Source: JAIKWW01 sp052169645 (lineage in GTDB: Bacteria > Bacillota > Clostridia > Peptostreptococcales > Anaerovoracaceae). From it: DNA of 6,821 nucleotides. A program made the position numbers and the translations under genes. Below, in pieces: positions 1 through 6,751 of this stretch. The DNA lies in the NCBI GenBank assembly GCA_052169645.1, contig JBQNCA010000039.1:1-6821 (forward strand), given 5' to 3'. Below the pieces are notes generated by a model. It did not search any database and was not told the origin of the DNA. It saw nothing but the letters and a program-made list of their open reading frames with translations. The number at the start of each line of letters is the position of its first letter. The stretch's first letter is position 1.

Positions 1-656
1 TATTCATGGAAGCAATTCTTGTTCTTGCATCTGCAGGAGGAGAGCGCCTGTTTTGGTTTAGAACCGTTTTCACAGTTTTACCTTTTTTATTGCTCGTTAC
101 AGCAAAAAGATATAAGAACTGCATCATAGGCTTGATTGTAATTGCTATTATTTATATTTTGGAAGCCCTGATTTTCCCTTATGTAAGAGGGGCAGCGGCA
201 AGCATTATGCTGATTGTAATCATGATTGTGGGACGATTCTTTCCGGCATATCTGACAGGTATGTATGTCATCAATACTACTACAGTCAGTGAGTTCAAGG
301 CTGCAATGGATAAGCTGCATATGCCGGACGCTCTGACAATCCCAATGTGTGTAATGTTTCGATTTTTTCCGACGATCCGTGAAGAAAACAACTCCATCCG
401 TGCTGCCATGAAGATGCGCGGCATCCGTTTCGGTGGTGGAAAAATGATGCAGATACTGGAATATCGCATTGTACCAATGATCACCTGTACAGCGAAGATA
501 GGGGAGGAACTATCAGCCTCTGCACTTACAAGAGGTCTTAGCAGTCAGAAAAAGAGGACAAATATCTGCCACATCGGATTCGGCAGGCTTGATTGGATTT
601 TCTTTTTGCTTGTGGCAGCGATGTTGATTTACTGGGGGTTGGGGGTGTTTGCATGA
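1..656 (+). CDS. ecfT: ECF transporter transmembrane subunit, EcfT/CbiQ family (5' partial)
   Basis: This membrane subunit of an energy-coupling factor importer links a substrate-binding S component to the ATPases. From the first in-frame ATG (base 6) 216 residues are visible, very hydrophobic, with likely membrane segments near residues 19-34, 38-57, 64-88 and 194-214. The cytoplasmic part carries the family core, FRFFPTIREE (118-127), followed by the two Arg-Gly coupling motifs, MRG at 137-139 and TRG at 175-177, which in EcfT dock onto the ATPase grooves. In both motifs the usual Ala of Ala-Arg-Gly is replaced. The frame is open to the left edge, and the usual N-terminal stretch (a D-P-R-x-K-like motif plus a first hydrophobic segment, roughly 20-25 residues) is absent, so the true start is probably outside the window. 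The stop overlaps the ecfA start (ATGA). The family is clear; the substrate is unknown. Confidence 0.88.
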   Translation, partial: FMEAILVLASAGGERLFWFRTVFTVLPFLLLVTAKRYKNCIIGLIVIAIIYILEALIFPYVRGAAASIMLIVIMIVGRFFPAYLTGMYVINTTTVSEFKAAMDKLHMPDALTIPMCVMFRFFPTIREENNSIRAAMKMRGIRFGGGKMMQILEYRIVPMITCTAKIGEELSASALTRGLSSQKKRTNICHIGFGRLDWIFFLLVAAMLIYWGLGVFA

Positions 657-2056
657 TTGAGCTTGAAAAAGTCAGTTTCTCCTATGACGCAACACCTGAA
701 GAAAAAAGCCTGTCTAACCTTTCTTTAACCGTGAATACCGGAGAATTTGTTTTGTTAACAGGTCCCTCAGGGTGCGGAAAAACTACGCTACTCCGCCTCT
801 TAAACGGCTTGATTCCGGAGTTTTATAGCGGAGATATCAAGGGAAATATACGAATAGATGGTCAGGATATTGAGAAACGCAGGATAGAGGATCAGGCAGG
901 AAAGATTGGTACGGTCTTTCAAAATCCCCGTGCGCAGTTCTTTAATGTGGACACGACCAGTGAACTTGCGTTCGGTCCGGAGAACTTAGGCTTGCCGGAG
1001 GATGAAATTATAGGGCGCATATCTAAAACAGTTAAAGACTTTCATATCGGAGCACTAATGAATCGGAGTATTTTTGAGCTTTCAGGCGGAGAAAAGCAGA
1101 AAATCGCCTGCGCATCTGTGAATGTGCTTCAACCGGGAATCGTACTTTTGGACGAGCCATCTGCAAATCTGGACTATGAAGCGACTGAGAACTTGCGTGA
1201 GATGCTCCTCGCATGGAAGAATGCGGGAAAGACGATCCTCATTGCAGAGCATAGGATAAGTTATGTATGGGATTTGGTGGATAGGGTGATCATACTGGAA
1301 AACGGATCTCTAAAAAAAGATCTGCATCACGGTGAAATAACCGGTTTTACAGAGGAAGATGCCGCGAGATATGGGCTAAGGTCAATGCAAAGAATTCCTC
1401 TGACAAACATGGTGAAAAAAATCGCGGAATGTGCTATGAAACCGGAAGAATATATTTGCCTTAAAAATTTTCACTACTCCTATAACAAAAAACAGGAGAT
1501 ATATTCTATCCCAGAAATGAAAATTCAAATAGATAAGGTTACAGCTATTGTCGGTGCCAATGGTGCAGGAAAAACCACATTTTTGGAATCAGTGTGTGGT
1601 ATCAAAAAAAATGACGGTATTATGGTTCTGAACGGAGTTTCATACACTTACAAAAAGCGAATCGGCATGATATTCATGGTTATGCAGGATGTGAATCACC
1701 AGCTGTTCACTGAGTCGGTTCTTGATGAGGTGCTTATCAGTCAGCCAGAGGAGGATAAAGAAGAGGCAATGGAGATTCTTTCCGAAGTCGGATTGGCATC
1801 CCTTGCAAATAGGCATCCTATGTCGCTTTCCGGCGGGCAAAAACAGCGAATCGCGCTTGCCTGCGCCATTGCGTCCAAGCTGCCGATATTGCTATTGGAT
1901 GAGCCGACGAGCGGACTGGGATATGCGCAGATGCTCGTTATAGCGGGCATTTTGAATAGACTGAAGGAAGAAGGAAGAACTGTAATTACTGTGACACATG
2001 ACAGTGAGTTTATCAAGCACTGCTGTGACGATGTTATTCGTATGGAGGAGGCATAG
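653..2056 (+). CDS. ecfA: Energy-coupling factor ATPase with two fused ABC domains (EcfA-type)
   Basis: This cytoplasmic ATPase powers the ECF importer together with the preceding EcfT. It is 467 residues long, with two complete ABC domains in one chain, so it can act without separate EcfA1 and EcfA2 partners. Domain 1 has Walker A GPSGCGKTT (37-45), Q-loop Gln90, signature LSGGE (143-147), Walker B ending Asp167-Glu168, D-loop ANLD and switch His200. Domain 2 has Walker A GANGAGKTT (301-309), Gln345, signature LSGGQ (392-396), Asp416-Glu417 and His449. The domain 2 D-loop reads S-G-L-G (420-423), with Gly in place of the usual Asp. I chose ATG 653 because it overlaps the ecfT stop as ATGA, has a G-rich Shine-Dalgarno just upstream (about 636-647) and starts at the conserved first beta strand. 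An in-frame ATG at 593 would add 20 residues translated from within ecfT and is unlikely. Confidence 0.93.
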   Translation: MIELEKVSFSYDATPEEKSLSNLSLTVNTGEFVLLTGPSGCGKTTLLRLLNGLIPEFYSGDIKGNIRIDGQDIEKRRIEDQAGKIGTVFQNPRAQFFNVDTTSELAFGPENLGLPEDEIIGRISKTVKDFHIGALMNRSIFELSGGEKQKIACASVNVLQPGIVLLDEPSANLDYEATENLREMLLAWKNAGKTILIAEHRISYVWDLVDRVIILENGSLKKDLHHGEITGFTEEDAARYGLRSMQRIPLTNMVKKIAECAMKPEEYICLKNFHYSYNKKQEIYSIPEMKIQIDKVTAIVGANGAGKTTFLESVCGIKKNDGIMVLNGVSYTYKKRIGMIFMVMQDVNHQLFTESVLDEVLISQPEEDKEEAMEILSEVGLASLANRHPMSLSGGQKQRIALACAIASKLPILLLDEPTSGLGYAQMLVIAGILNRLKEEGRTVITVTHDSEFIKHCCDDVIRMEEA

Positions 2057-2057
2057 C

Positions 2058-3080
2058 ATGAAATACGACACCTCAATATTTAAGGGTTCAGAAGAGGATC
2101 CTAACAAAGTACCGGGCGCATTATGGAAAACCTTCCATAATTTCGGAGAGCTTGGTGAATACCGTATCCTTGCGCAGACAGAAGAATGCGTTGTCATACG
2201 ACTTGAAAATGAGACCGGCGAGGGTGATATGGTTCTTTATCAGGTCTTTGACGGCATTTTTCTTATGTATAATGATTTTCATATGTCACAGTACCATTCT
2301 ATGTACCAAGCGGTGGATACGATGCTTGCAGTAGATTATTGCCGTGAGGGTAATATTACCATGGAATTGGAGAACGGGAGATGCTGTATGAAAAAAACGG
2401 GAAATATCTGCATCGATTCGCGCGTCCACCATAAAGGCATGTCCTACTTCCCGACAAATCATTACCACGGCATCACAATAGGTTTTGTCAGCTCCCTTGC
2501 AGAAAAAGCCTTAGAAGAGAACGCGGCAGGTATACCAATCGATTTAAAGGCCATACGAAAAAAATTCTGCGACAATGACGGATACTTCATTATTCAAGAA
2601 AATGAGACCTTAAAGCGTTTGTTTACCGATCTGTATCGTGTACCGGAAAATGCGAAATTTCCATATTTCCGTACGAAAGTTTTAGAAATGCTGGTCTGCC
2701 TTTCCGTGATTGATGCAAGGGAAGCGAAAGATGGCGGAACTTACTTCTACAAGGATAAGGTTGAAAAAACACGGGCGGTACAAAAGTTAATCTCTGAAAA
2801 CATAGATCGGGATTACACCATCAAAAATTTGTCGGCGATATTTGATATTTCACAGACAGCGCTTAAGGACTGTTTTAAGAGCCTTTACGGGAAACCTCTT
2901 TATACATGGCTGAAAGAATATCGCATCGGAAGAGCCAGAGAGTATCTAACAGAACGTGACGATATGACCATTTGCGATATTGCGGAAGCGGTCGGTTACA
3001 AAAGTCAGGCGAAATTTGGTGCAGTTTTTAAGAAAATATGCGGTATGACACCGAATGAATATAGAAATCAGAAACATTAG
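2058..3080 (+). CDS. AraC-family transcriptional regulator
   Basis: This is a 340-residue DNA-binding regulator. The C-terminal ~100 residues form the AraC/XylS double helix-turn-helix: helix-turn-helix 1 around 254-278 (TIKNLSAIFDISQTALKDCF), then the linker WLKEYRIGRAREYL (284-297), and helix-turn-helix 2 around 304-327, ending in the family hallmark MTPNEYR (330-336). The N-terminal ~240 residues have no membrane segment and probably sense a ligand or mediate dimerization. They contain a His cluster (124, 125, 135, 137) and several Cys (44, 95, 109, 110, 118). ATG 2058 lies one base after the ecfA stop behind GGAGGAGG (2044-2051); an in-frame ATG at 1998 would overlap ecfA by about 60 bases and is unlikely. 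Siderophore loci often use AraC-type activators that respond to the imported chelate (YbtA, PchR), so a similar role for the flanking transporters is a reasonable inference. The effector is unknown. Confidence 0.92.
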   Translation: MKYDTSIFKGSEEDPNKVPGALWKTFHNFGELGEYRILAQTEECVVIRLENETGEGDMVLYQVFDGIFLMYNDFHMSQYHSMYQAVDTMLAVDYCREGNITMELENGRCCMKKTGNICIDSRVHHKGMSYFPTNHYHGITIGFVSSLAEKALEENAAGIPIDLKAIRKKFCDNDGYFIIQENETLKRLFTDLYRVPENAKFPYFRTKVLEMLVCLSVIDAREAKDGGTYFYKDKVEKTRAVQKLISENIDRDYTIKNLSAIFDISQTALKDCFKSLYGKPLYTWLKEYRIGRAREYLTERDDMTICDIAEAVGYKSQAKFGAVFKKICGMTPNEYRNQKH

Positions 3081-3099
3081 TCAAAGGAGAGATTTTATT

Positions 3100-4875
3100 A
3101 TGGATGCTGAAACTAAGAAACAGAAAGGAATACTGGATTACATCTTCCGGTTTGCGGGTGAGTACAAGGGTGCATATATCAAAAGCCTTGTTTTTGCCGT
3201 ATTCGGCGTAGCATTTTCCCTTGCACCCTATGCGTTGATGGGAGATATGGTAAAGAAACTTTTATCGGGAGAGCAAAATTTTAATATTTATCTTATAGAA
3301 GGATTCGTTATGGCGATATTTTGGATTCTGCGTGTGCTTTTTCACACACTGTCCACTAAGACTTCGCACAAAACAACATTCAAGTTGATTGGTAATGTTC
3401 GAATTGCACTTGTCGATAAGTTGTCACGTCTACCGCTTGGAACGGTACAGGGAATGCCATCCGGAGCACTTAAGAACATCATTTGTGAACGTACAGATTC
3501 AATGGAGCCGACTTTGGCACATGTCGTGCCGGAGTTTACAGCCAACCTCTGCGCACCAATCATGCTGTTCATCTATATTCTAACTGTCGATTGGCGGATA
3601 GCATTGCTCTCGCTCGCTACGCTTCCTGTTGCGGGGATTGCAATGGTATGGATGCTTAAGGACAGCAGTGTAAGATTTCAAAGAACACAGGACACAACGA
3701 AAGACCTAAACGATACGGCGGTAGAATATATCGGCGGCATCGAGGTCATTAAGGCGTTCGGAAAAGTACAAAGCTCGTATCAACGGTTTGCGGATGCCGC
3801 CAGAAAAAACTCAAACAGCTTTATTGACTGGATGTACAGCTGTATCGTCCCGTTCTCTCTTAGTATGGTAATCGCTCCGGCTACACTGCTTGCAGTTCTG
3901 CCAATCGGTGCAATATTCACAATGCACGGATCCTTGTCACTTCCTGATTTCATTATGACTGTAATTCTCTCCTGTGGACTGATTACACCGCTTATTACGG
4001 TGATGAGTTATAACGATGATGTGACAAAGGCGACATCCATTTTCAGAGAAATCAATAATATTTTAGAACTGCCGGAGCTCAAACGACCCGATACGAGTAT
4101 AACTCTGCCTGAAAACCACAATATCACTCTGCAAAATATTCATTTCGGATATGGGGATAAGGAGATTCTTCACGGAATTGATCTCAACATCCCGGATGGT
4201 AGCGTTCTCGCTCTGGTGGGTCCGAGCGGCAGTGGAAAATCTACGATAGCGAGGCTCATTGCATCACTTTGGGATGTAAAAAACGGAAGCATTAAAATCG
4301 GGGGTGTCGATATAAGGGATATGTCCATTTCCGACTACAATACACAGATTGCATATGTTTCGCAGGATAGCTTCCTGTTTGATATATCGGTTCGTGAGAA
4401 TATACGAATGGGAAGACCGTCTGCCACGGACGCTGAGGTAGAAGAGGTCTCAAAAAAAAGTGGATGCTATGACTTTATCATGGATTTAGAGAACGGCTTC
4501 GACACAGTCGCCGGTGGCAGTGGAACGCATTTATCCGGAGGAGAAAGACAACGAATTTCTATCGCACGGGCAATGATGAAAAACGCACCGATTTTGATTC
4601 TTGATGAAGCAACCGCTTATACTGATCCTGAAAATGAGGCTATTATTCAGAAATCGGTTTCCGAGCTTTCCAAGGGGAAAACACTGATCGTAATTGCTCA
4701 CAGACTATCTACAATTATTGATTCTGATCAGATTGTTGTGATAAACGCCGGGAATGTTGAGGCGAAAGGTACACATACTGAACTTCTCGAATCTTGCGAG
4801 CTGTACCGAAATATGTGGGATGCTCATGTCTACGCAAAGGATGTAGATGAAATAGAAGGAGGTACATTGGCATGA
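3100..4875 (+). CDS. ABC transporter half-subunit with fused membrane and ATPase domains (YbtP/IrtA-like)
   Basis: This 591-residue half-transporter has an exporter-type six-helix membrane domain (about 25-300; segments near 27-46, 66-83, 148-164, 166-186, 247-272, 280-300) and an ATPase domain (about 341-580). The ATPase shows A-loop Tyr351, Walker A GPSGSGKST (374-382), Q-loop Gln422, signature LSGGE (478-482), Walker B ILILDE (498-503), D-loop AYTD (506-509) and switch His534. It should hydrolyse ATP. The X-loop before the signature reads V-A-G-G-S-G (470-475), lacking the Glu usual in exporter-fold proteins. Start ATG 3100 sits behind AAGGAGA (about 3084-3090); an in-frame ATG at 3055 lies inside the upstream gene. 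The next gene overlaps it by four bases, so the two products probably pair. Siderophore importers YbtPQ and IrtAB share this fold and use it for import. A drug or peptide exporter remains the main alternative. Confidence 0.9.
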   Translation: MDAETKKQKGILDYIFRFAGEYKGAYIKSLVFAVFGVAFSLAPYALMGDMVKKLLSGEQNFNIYLIEGFVMAIFWILRVLFHTLSTKTSHKTTFKLIGNVRIALVDKLSRLPLGTVQGMPSGALKNIICERTDSMEPTLAHVVPEFTANLCAPIMLFIYILTVDWRIALLSLATLPVAGIAMVWMLKDSSVRFQRTQDTTKDLNDTAVEYIGGIEVIKAFGKVQSSYQRFADAARKNSNSFIDWMYSCIVPFSLSMVIAPATLLAVLPIGAIFTMHGSLSLPDFIMTVILSCGLITPLITVMSYNDDVTKATSIFREINNILELPELKRPDTSITLPENHNITLQNIHFGYGDKEILHGIDLNIPDGSVLALVGPSGSGKSTIARLIASLWDVKNGSIKIGGVDIRDMSISDYNTQIAYVSQDSFLFDISVRENIRMGRPSATDAEVEEVSKKSGCYDFIMDLENGFDTVAGGSGTHLSGGERQRISIARAMMKNAPILILDEATAYTDPENEAIIQKSVSELSKGKTLIVIAHRLSTIIDSDQIVVINAGNVEAKGTHTELLESCELYRNMWDAHVYAKDVDEIEGGTLA

Positions 4876-6608
4876 TTACAACCCTAAAGAAATTCTTTGA
4901 TTTTTGTGATAATAAGAACCGCCGCATGTTTTATCGGGCACTTGCTGTCGGCGTGTTCATTGCCGTCTGCGAAGCGGCGAAGTTTCCGGCAATCTATTTG
5001 GTACTTGACGGATTCTTGTCCGATGCCATATCCGGTGGCAGAATACTTGTAGGGTTCTTAATTTTGTTTGTTTCTGTTATTTTGGAGTCCTTCTTCCGAG
5101 GCATTTCGACAATGCTGCAGTGCAAAGCCGGATATCGTGAATGCGCAGGAAAGCGCATTGAAATAGCGGAACATTTGAGATACCTACCGATGGGATATTT
5201 TAATGAAAACAGTCTTGGTGAGATCACAACTATCACAACCAATATCATGGAGCAACTTGGCGATGTGGCAACCCGTGTTGTTATGCTTACGACGCAGGGG
5301 ATTTTGAACACGGCAATCATTGTGCTTTTAATTCTCGTTTTCGATTGGAGGATCGGTCTCATATGTATTGTCGGAGTTGCAGTGTTTGCTTTTATCAATC
5401 GAGCCATGCGCAAAGCAAACGAGGAAACAGCCGTGAAAAAAGTGGAGGTAGACACAAAGGTAATTTCCGGTGTTCTGGAATATATTCAAGGTATCTCGGA
5501 AGTGAGGGCCTACAACATGATCGGTAAAGCAAGAAAAAAACTTGACAATACCATTCGAGAGGCATCTAATACAAATACGAAACTTGAAATGATCTGTAAT
5601 CGATATATTCCTTTCCAAAATATCGTGCTGAAGTTGACCGGTGTTTCTATCCTGATTGCCTCAATAGGTTTTCACCTGAACGGCACAATGGAATTGCTCA
5701 CGGCAGTCATAATGATGATCATGTCGTTTATTGTTTTTTCCGGATTGGAATCAATGGGTGCGTATTCCTCGTTACTTCGAGTAGTTGATCTGTGCGTGGA
5801 TCGCGGTAAGGAAGTACTGGATCTTGAACCAATGGATATTGCCGGTGATAGGATTGTGCCGCAGACGAACAACATCAATGTATCTGACATCGACTTTGCC
5901 TATGATAAAAAAAAGATTATTGACGATGTATCGCTCTGTATACCCGAGAAAACAATATCCGCCTTTGTAGGCCCATCCGGCGGCGGCAAGACTACACTCT
6001 GTCATTTGATCGCACGATTCTGGGATGTGAACAATGGTACGGTGTCACTTGACGGAAAGAATGTTAAAGAATATTCGATGGACTCCTTAATGGAGAACTT
6101 CAGTTTTGTATTTCAAAATGTGTTCTTATTCCATGATACGATTGCCAATAATATTCGCTTCGGGCAGCCCAATGCGCCGATGGACGATGTGATCGCCGCT
6201 GCAAAGAAAGCTTGCTGCCACGACTTCATTACGGCTCTCCCCGACGGATATGATACCATCATCGTGGAAAACGGTGCTTCTCTGTCCGGAGGCGAGAAAC
6301 AACGCATCTCCATAGCGAGGGCTATCATGAAGAACGCACCTATTATCATTCTCGATGAGGCCACTGCCAATGTCGATCCTGAGAACGAAAAAGATCTAAT
6401 GGAGGCTATTGAGGCGTTGACAAAAGAAAAGACAATTTTGATGATTGCTCATCGCCTAAAAACGGTACGAAATGCAGATCAAATCTTTGTTGTGGACAAA
6501 GGACGCATTGCACAGCGCGGAACACACGATGAGCTGATAAAGCAGGACGGTATCTACCGCCGTTTTGTCAATTCCAGGCGGAAAGCGATAGGTTGGAAGA
6601 TTGGATAG
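4872..6608 (+). CDS. ABC transporter half-subunit with fused membrane and ATPase domains (YbtQ/IrtB-like partner)
   Basis: This 578-residue half-transporter is the likely heterodimer partner of the preceding protein. Its membrane domain has segments near 22-48, 58-77, 134-156, 160-178, 250-270 and 275-292. The ATPase domain (about 335-570) has A-loop Tyr344, Walker A GPSGGGKTT (367-375), Gln415, signature LSGGE (471-475), Walker B IIILDE (491-496), D-loop ANVD (499-502) and switch His527. The X-loop keeps its Glu (466), unlike the partner. Both subunits therefore have a Walker B Glu and a full signature, so both composite ATP sites look competent, unlike many heterodimeric exporters with one degenerate site. 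ATG 4872 overlaps the upstream stop as ATGA and follows a near-perfect GAAGGAGGT (4855-4863), which indicates coupled, efficient translation. It is the last gene of the transport operon. Import of a metallophore is inferred from context; no substrate residues can be read from the sequence. Confidence 0.9.
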   Translation: MITTLKKFFDFCDNKNRRMFYRALAVGVFIAVCEAAKFPAIYLVLDGFLSDAISGGRILVGFLILFVSVILESFFRGISTMLQCKAGYRECAGKRIEIAEHLRYLPMGYFNENSLGEITTITTNIMEQLGDVATRVVMLTTQGILNTAIIVLLILVFDWRIGLICIVGVAVFAFINRAMRKANEETAVKKVEVDTKVISGVLEYIQGISEVRAYNMIGKARKKLDNTIREASNTNTKLEMICNRYIPFQNIVLKLTGVSILIASIGFHLNGTMELLTAVIMMIMSFIVFSGLESMGAYSSLLRVVDLCVDRGKEVLDLEPMDIAGDRIVPQTNNINVSDIDFAYDKKKIIDDVSLCIPEKTISAFVGPSGGGKTTLCHLIARFWDVNNGTVSLDGKNVKEYSMDSLMENFSFVFQNVFLFHDTIANNIRFGQPNAPMDDVIAAAKKACCHDFITALPDGYDTIIVENGASLSGGEKQRISIARAIMKNAPIIILDEATANVDPENEKDLMEAIEALTKEKTILMIAHRLKTVRNADQIFVVDKGRIAQRGTHDELIKQDGIYRRFVNSRRKAIGWKIG

Positions 6609-6613
6609 TTTGC

Positions 6614-6623
6614 TCTCATGAGA
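6614..6623. repeat. 10-bp perfect palindrome after the transporter stop codon
   Basis: TCTCATGAGA is its own reverse complement and starts six bases after the last transporter gene ends. It has no spacer, so it would make a poor RNA hairpin; it could be a small protein-binding site. A perfect 10-mer palindrome is short enough to occur by chance. Confidence 0.3.
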
Positions 6624-6739
6624 TGAATTATATAAACAACGAACGACAATGATTACTATGCCCCGTTTGCTGAAATAAAACACAGGTGCAAATCAGAGAA
6701 GATACGGAGTTAAAAAATTTTCCTCACCTATTTTGAGAA

Positions 6740-6745
6740 AGGGGG
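6740..6745 (+). promoter_or_regulatory. Ribosome binding site for xis
   Basis: AGGGGG lies six bases before ATG 6752. It fixes the start of the excisionase fragment and matches the N-terminus expected for the family. Confidence 0.65.
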
Positions 6746-6751
6746 CGCAAA

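Larger units (their letters stand above)
6609..6751. other. Noncoding gap between transport operon and xis
   Basis: This 143-base stretch has no convincing ORF. It holds a 10-bp perfect palindrome TCTCATGAGA (6614-6623) just after the transporter stop, a TATAAA box at 6631-6636 with only a poor -35 candidate (TTTGCT, 6609-6614), an A6T4 tract (6712-6721), and a purine-rich ribosome binding site for xis. I see no GC-rich stem followed by a T run, so no intrinsic terminator can be called. It could hold a weak promoter or recombinase-binding sites, but nothing in the sequence establishes either. Confidence 0.5.

Noticed and set aside
593..652. Upstream in-frame start extending EcfA by 20 residues
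   Set aside because: It lies within ecfT; the ATG at 653 has an ATGA overlap, a G-rich ribosome binding site and starts at the conserved first strand of the domain.
1998..2057. Upstream in-frame start extending the AraC protein by 20 residues
   Set aside because: It would overlap the conserved end of ecfA, while ATG 2058 has GGAGGAGG at good spacing.
1741..2197. Minus-strand open frames across the ecfA/araC junction
   Set aside because: Both are shadows of well-supported + strand genes with no protein-family features.
3055..3099. Upstream in-frame start extending the first ABC half-transporter by 15 residues
   Set aside because: It lies inside the AraC C-terminus and would translate the ribosome binding site; ATG 3100 is well placed behind AAGGAGA.
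4994..5455. 153-codon open frame on the minus strand
   Set aside because: It is antisense to the membrane domain of a clear ABC transporter, has low-complexity Ser/Thr/Ile-rich content, no recognisable domain and no suitable ribosome binding site context.
6609..6636. Promoter with TTTGCT and TATAAA at 16-base spacing
   Set aside because: The -10 is good but the -35 matches consensus at only three of six positions, and A/T-rich gaps give such boxes by chance.
6721..6745. Possible hairpin TCCTCA...TTGAG before xis as a terminator or attenuator
   Set aside because: Only about four consecutive pairs form, there is no following T run, and it overlaps the ribosome binding site region without a stable stem.
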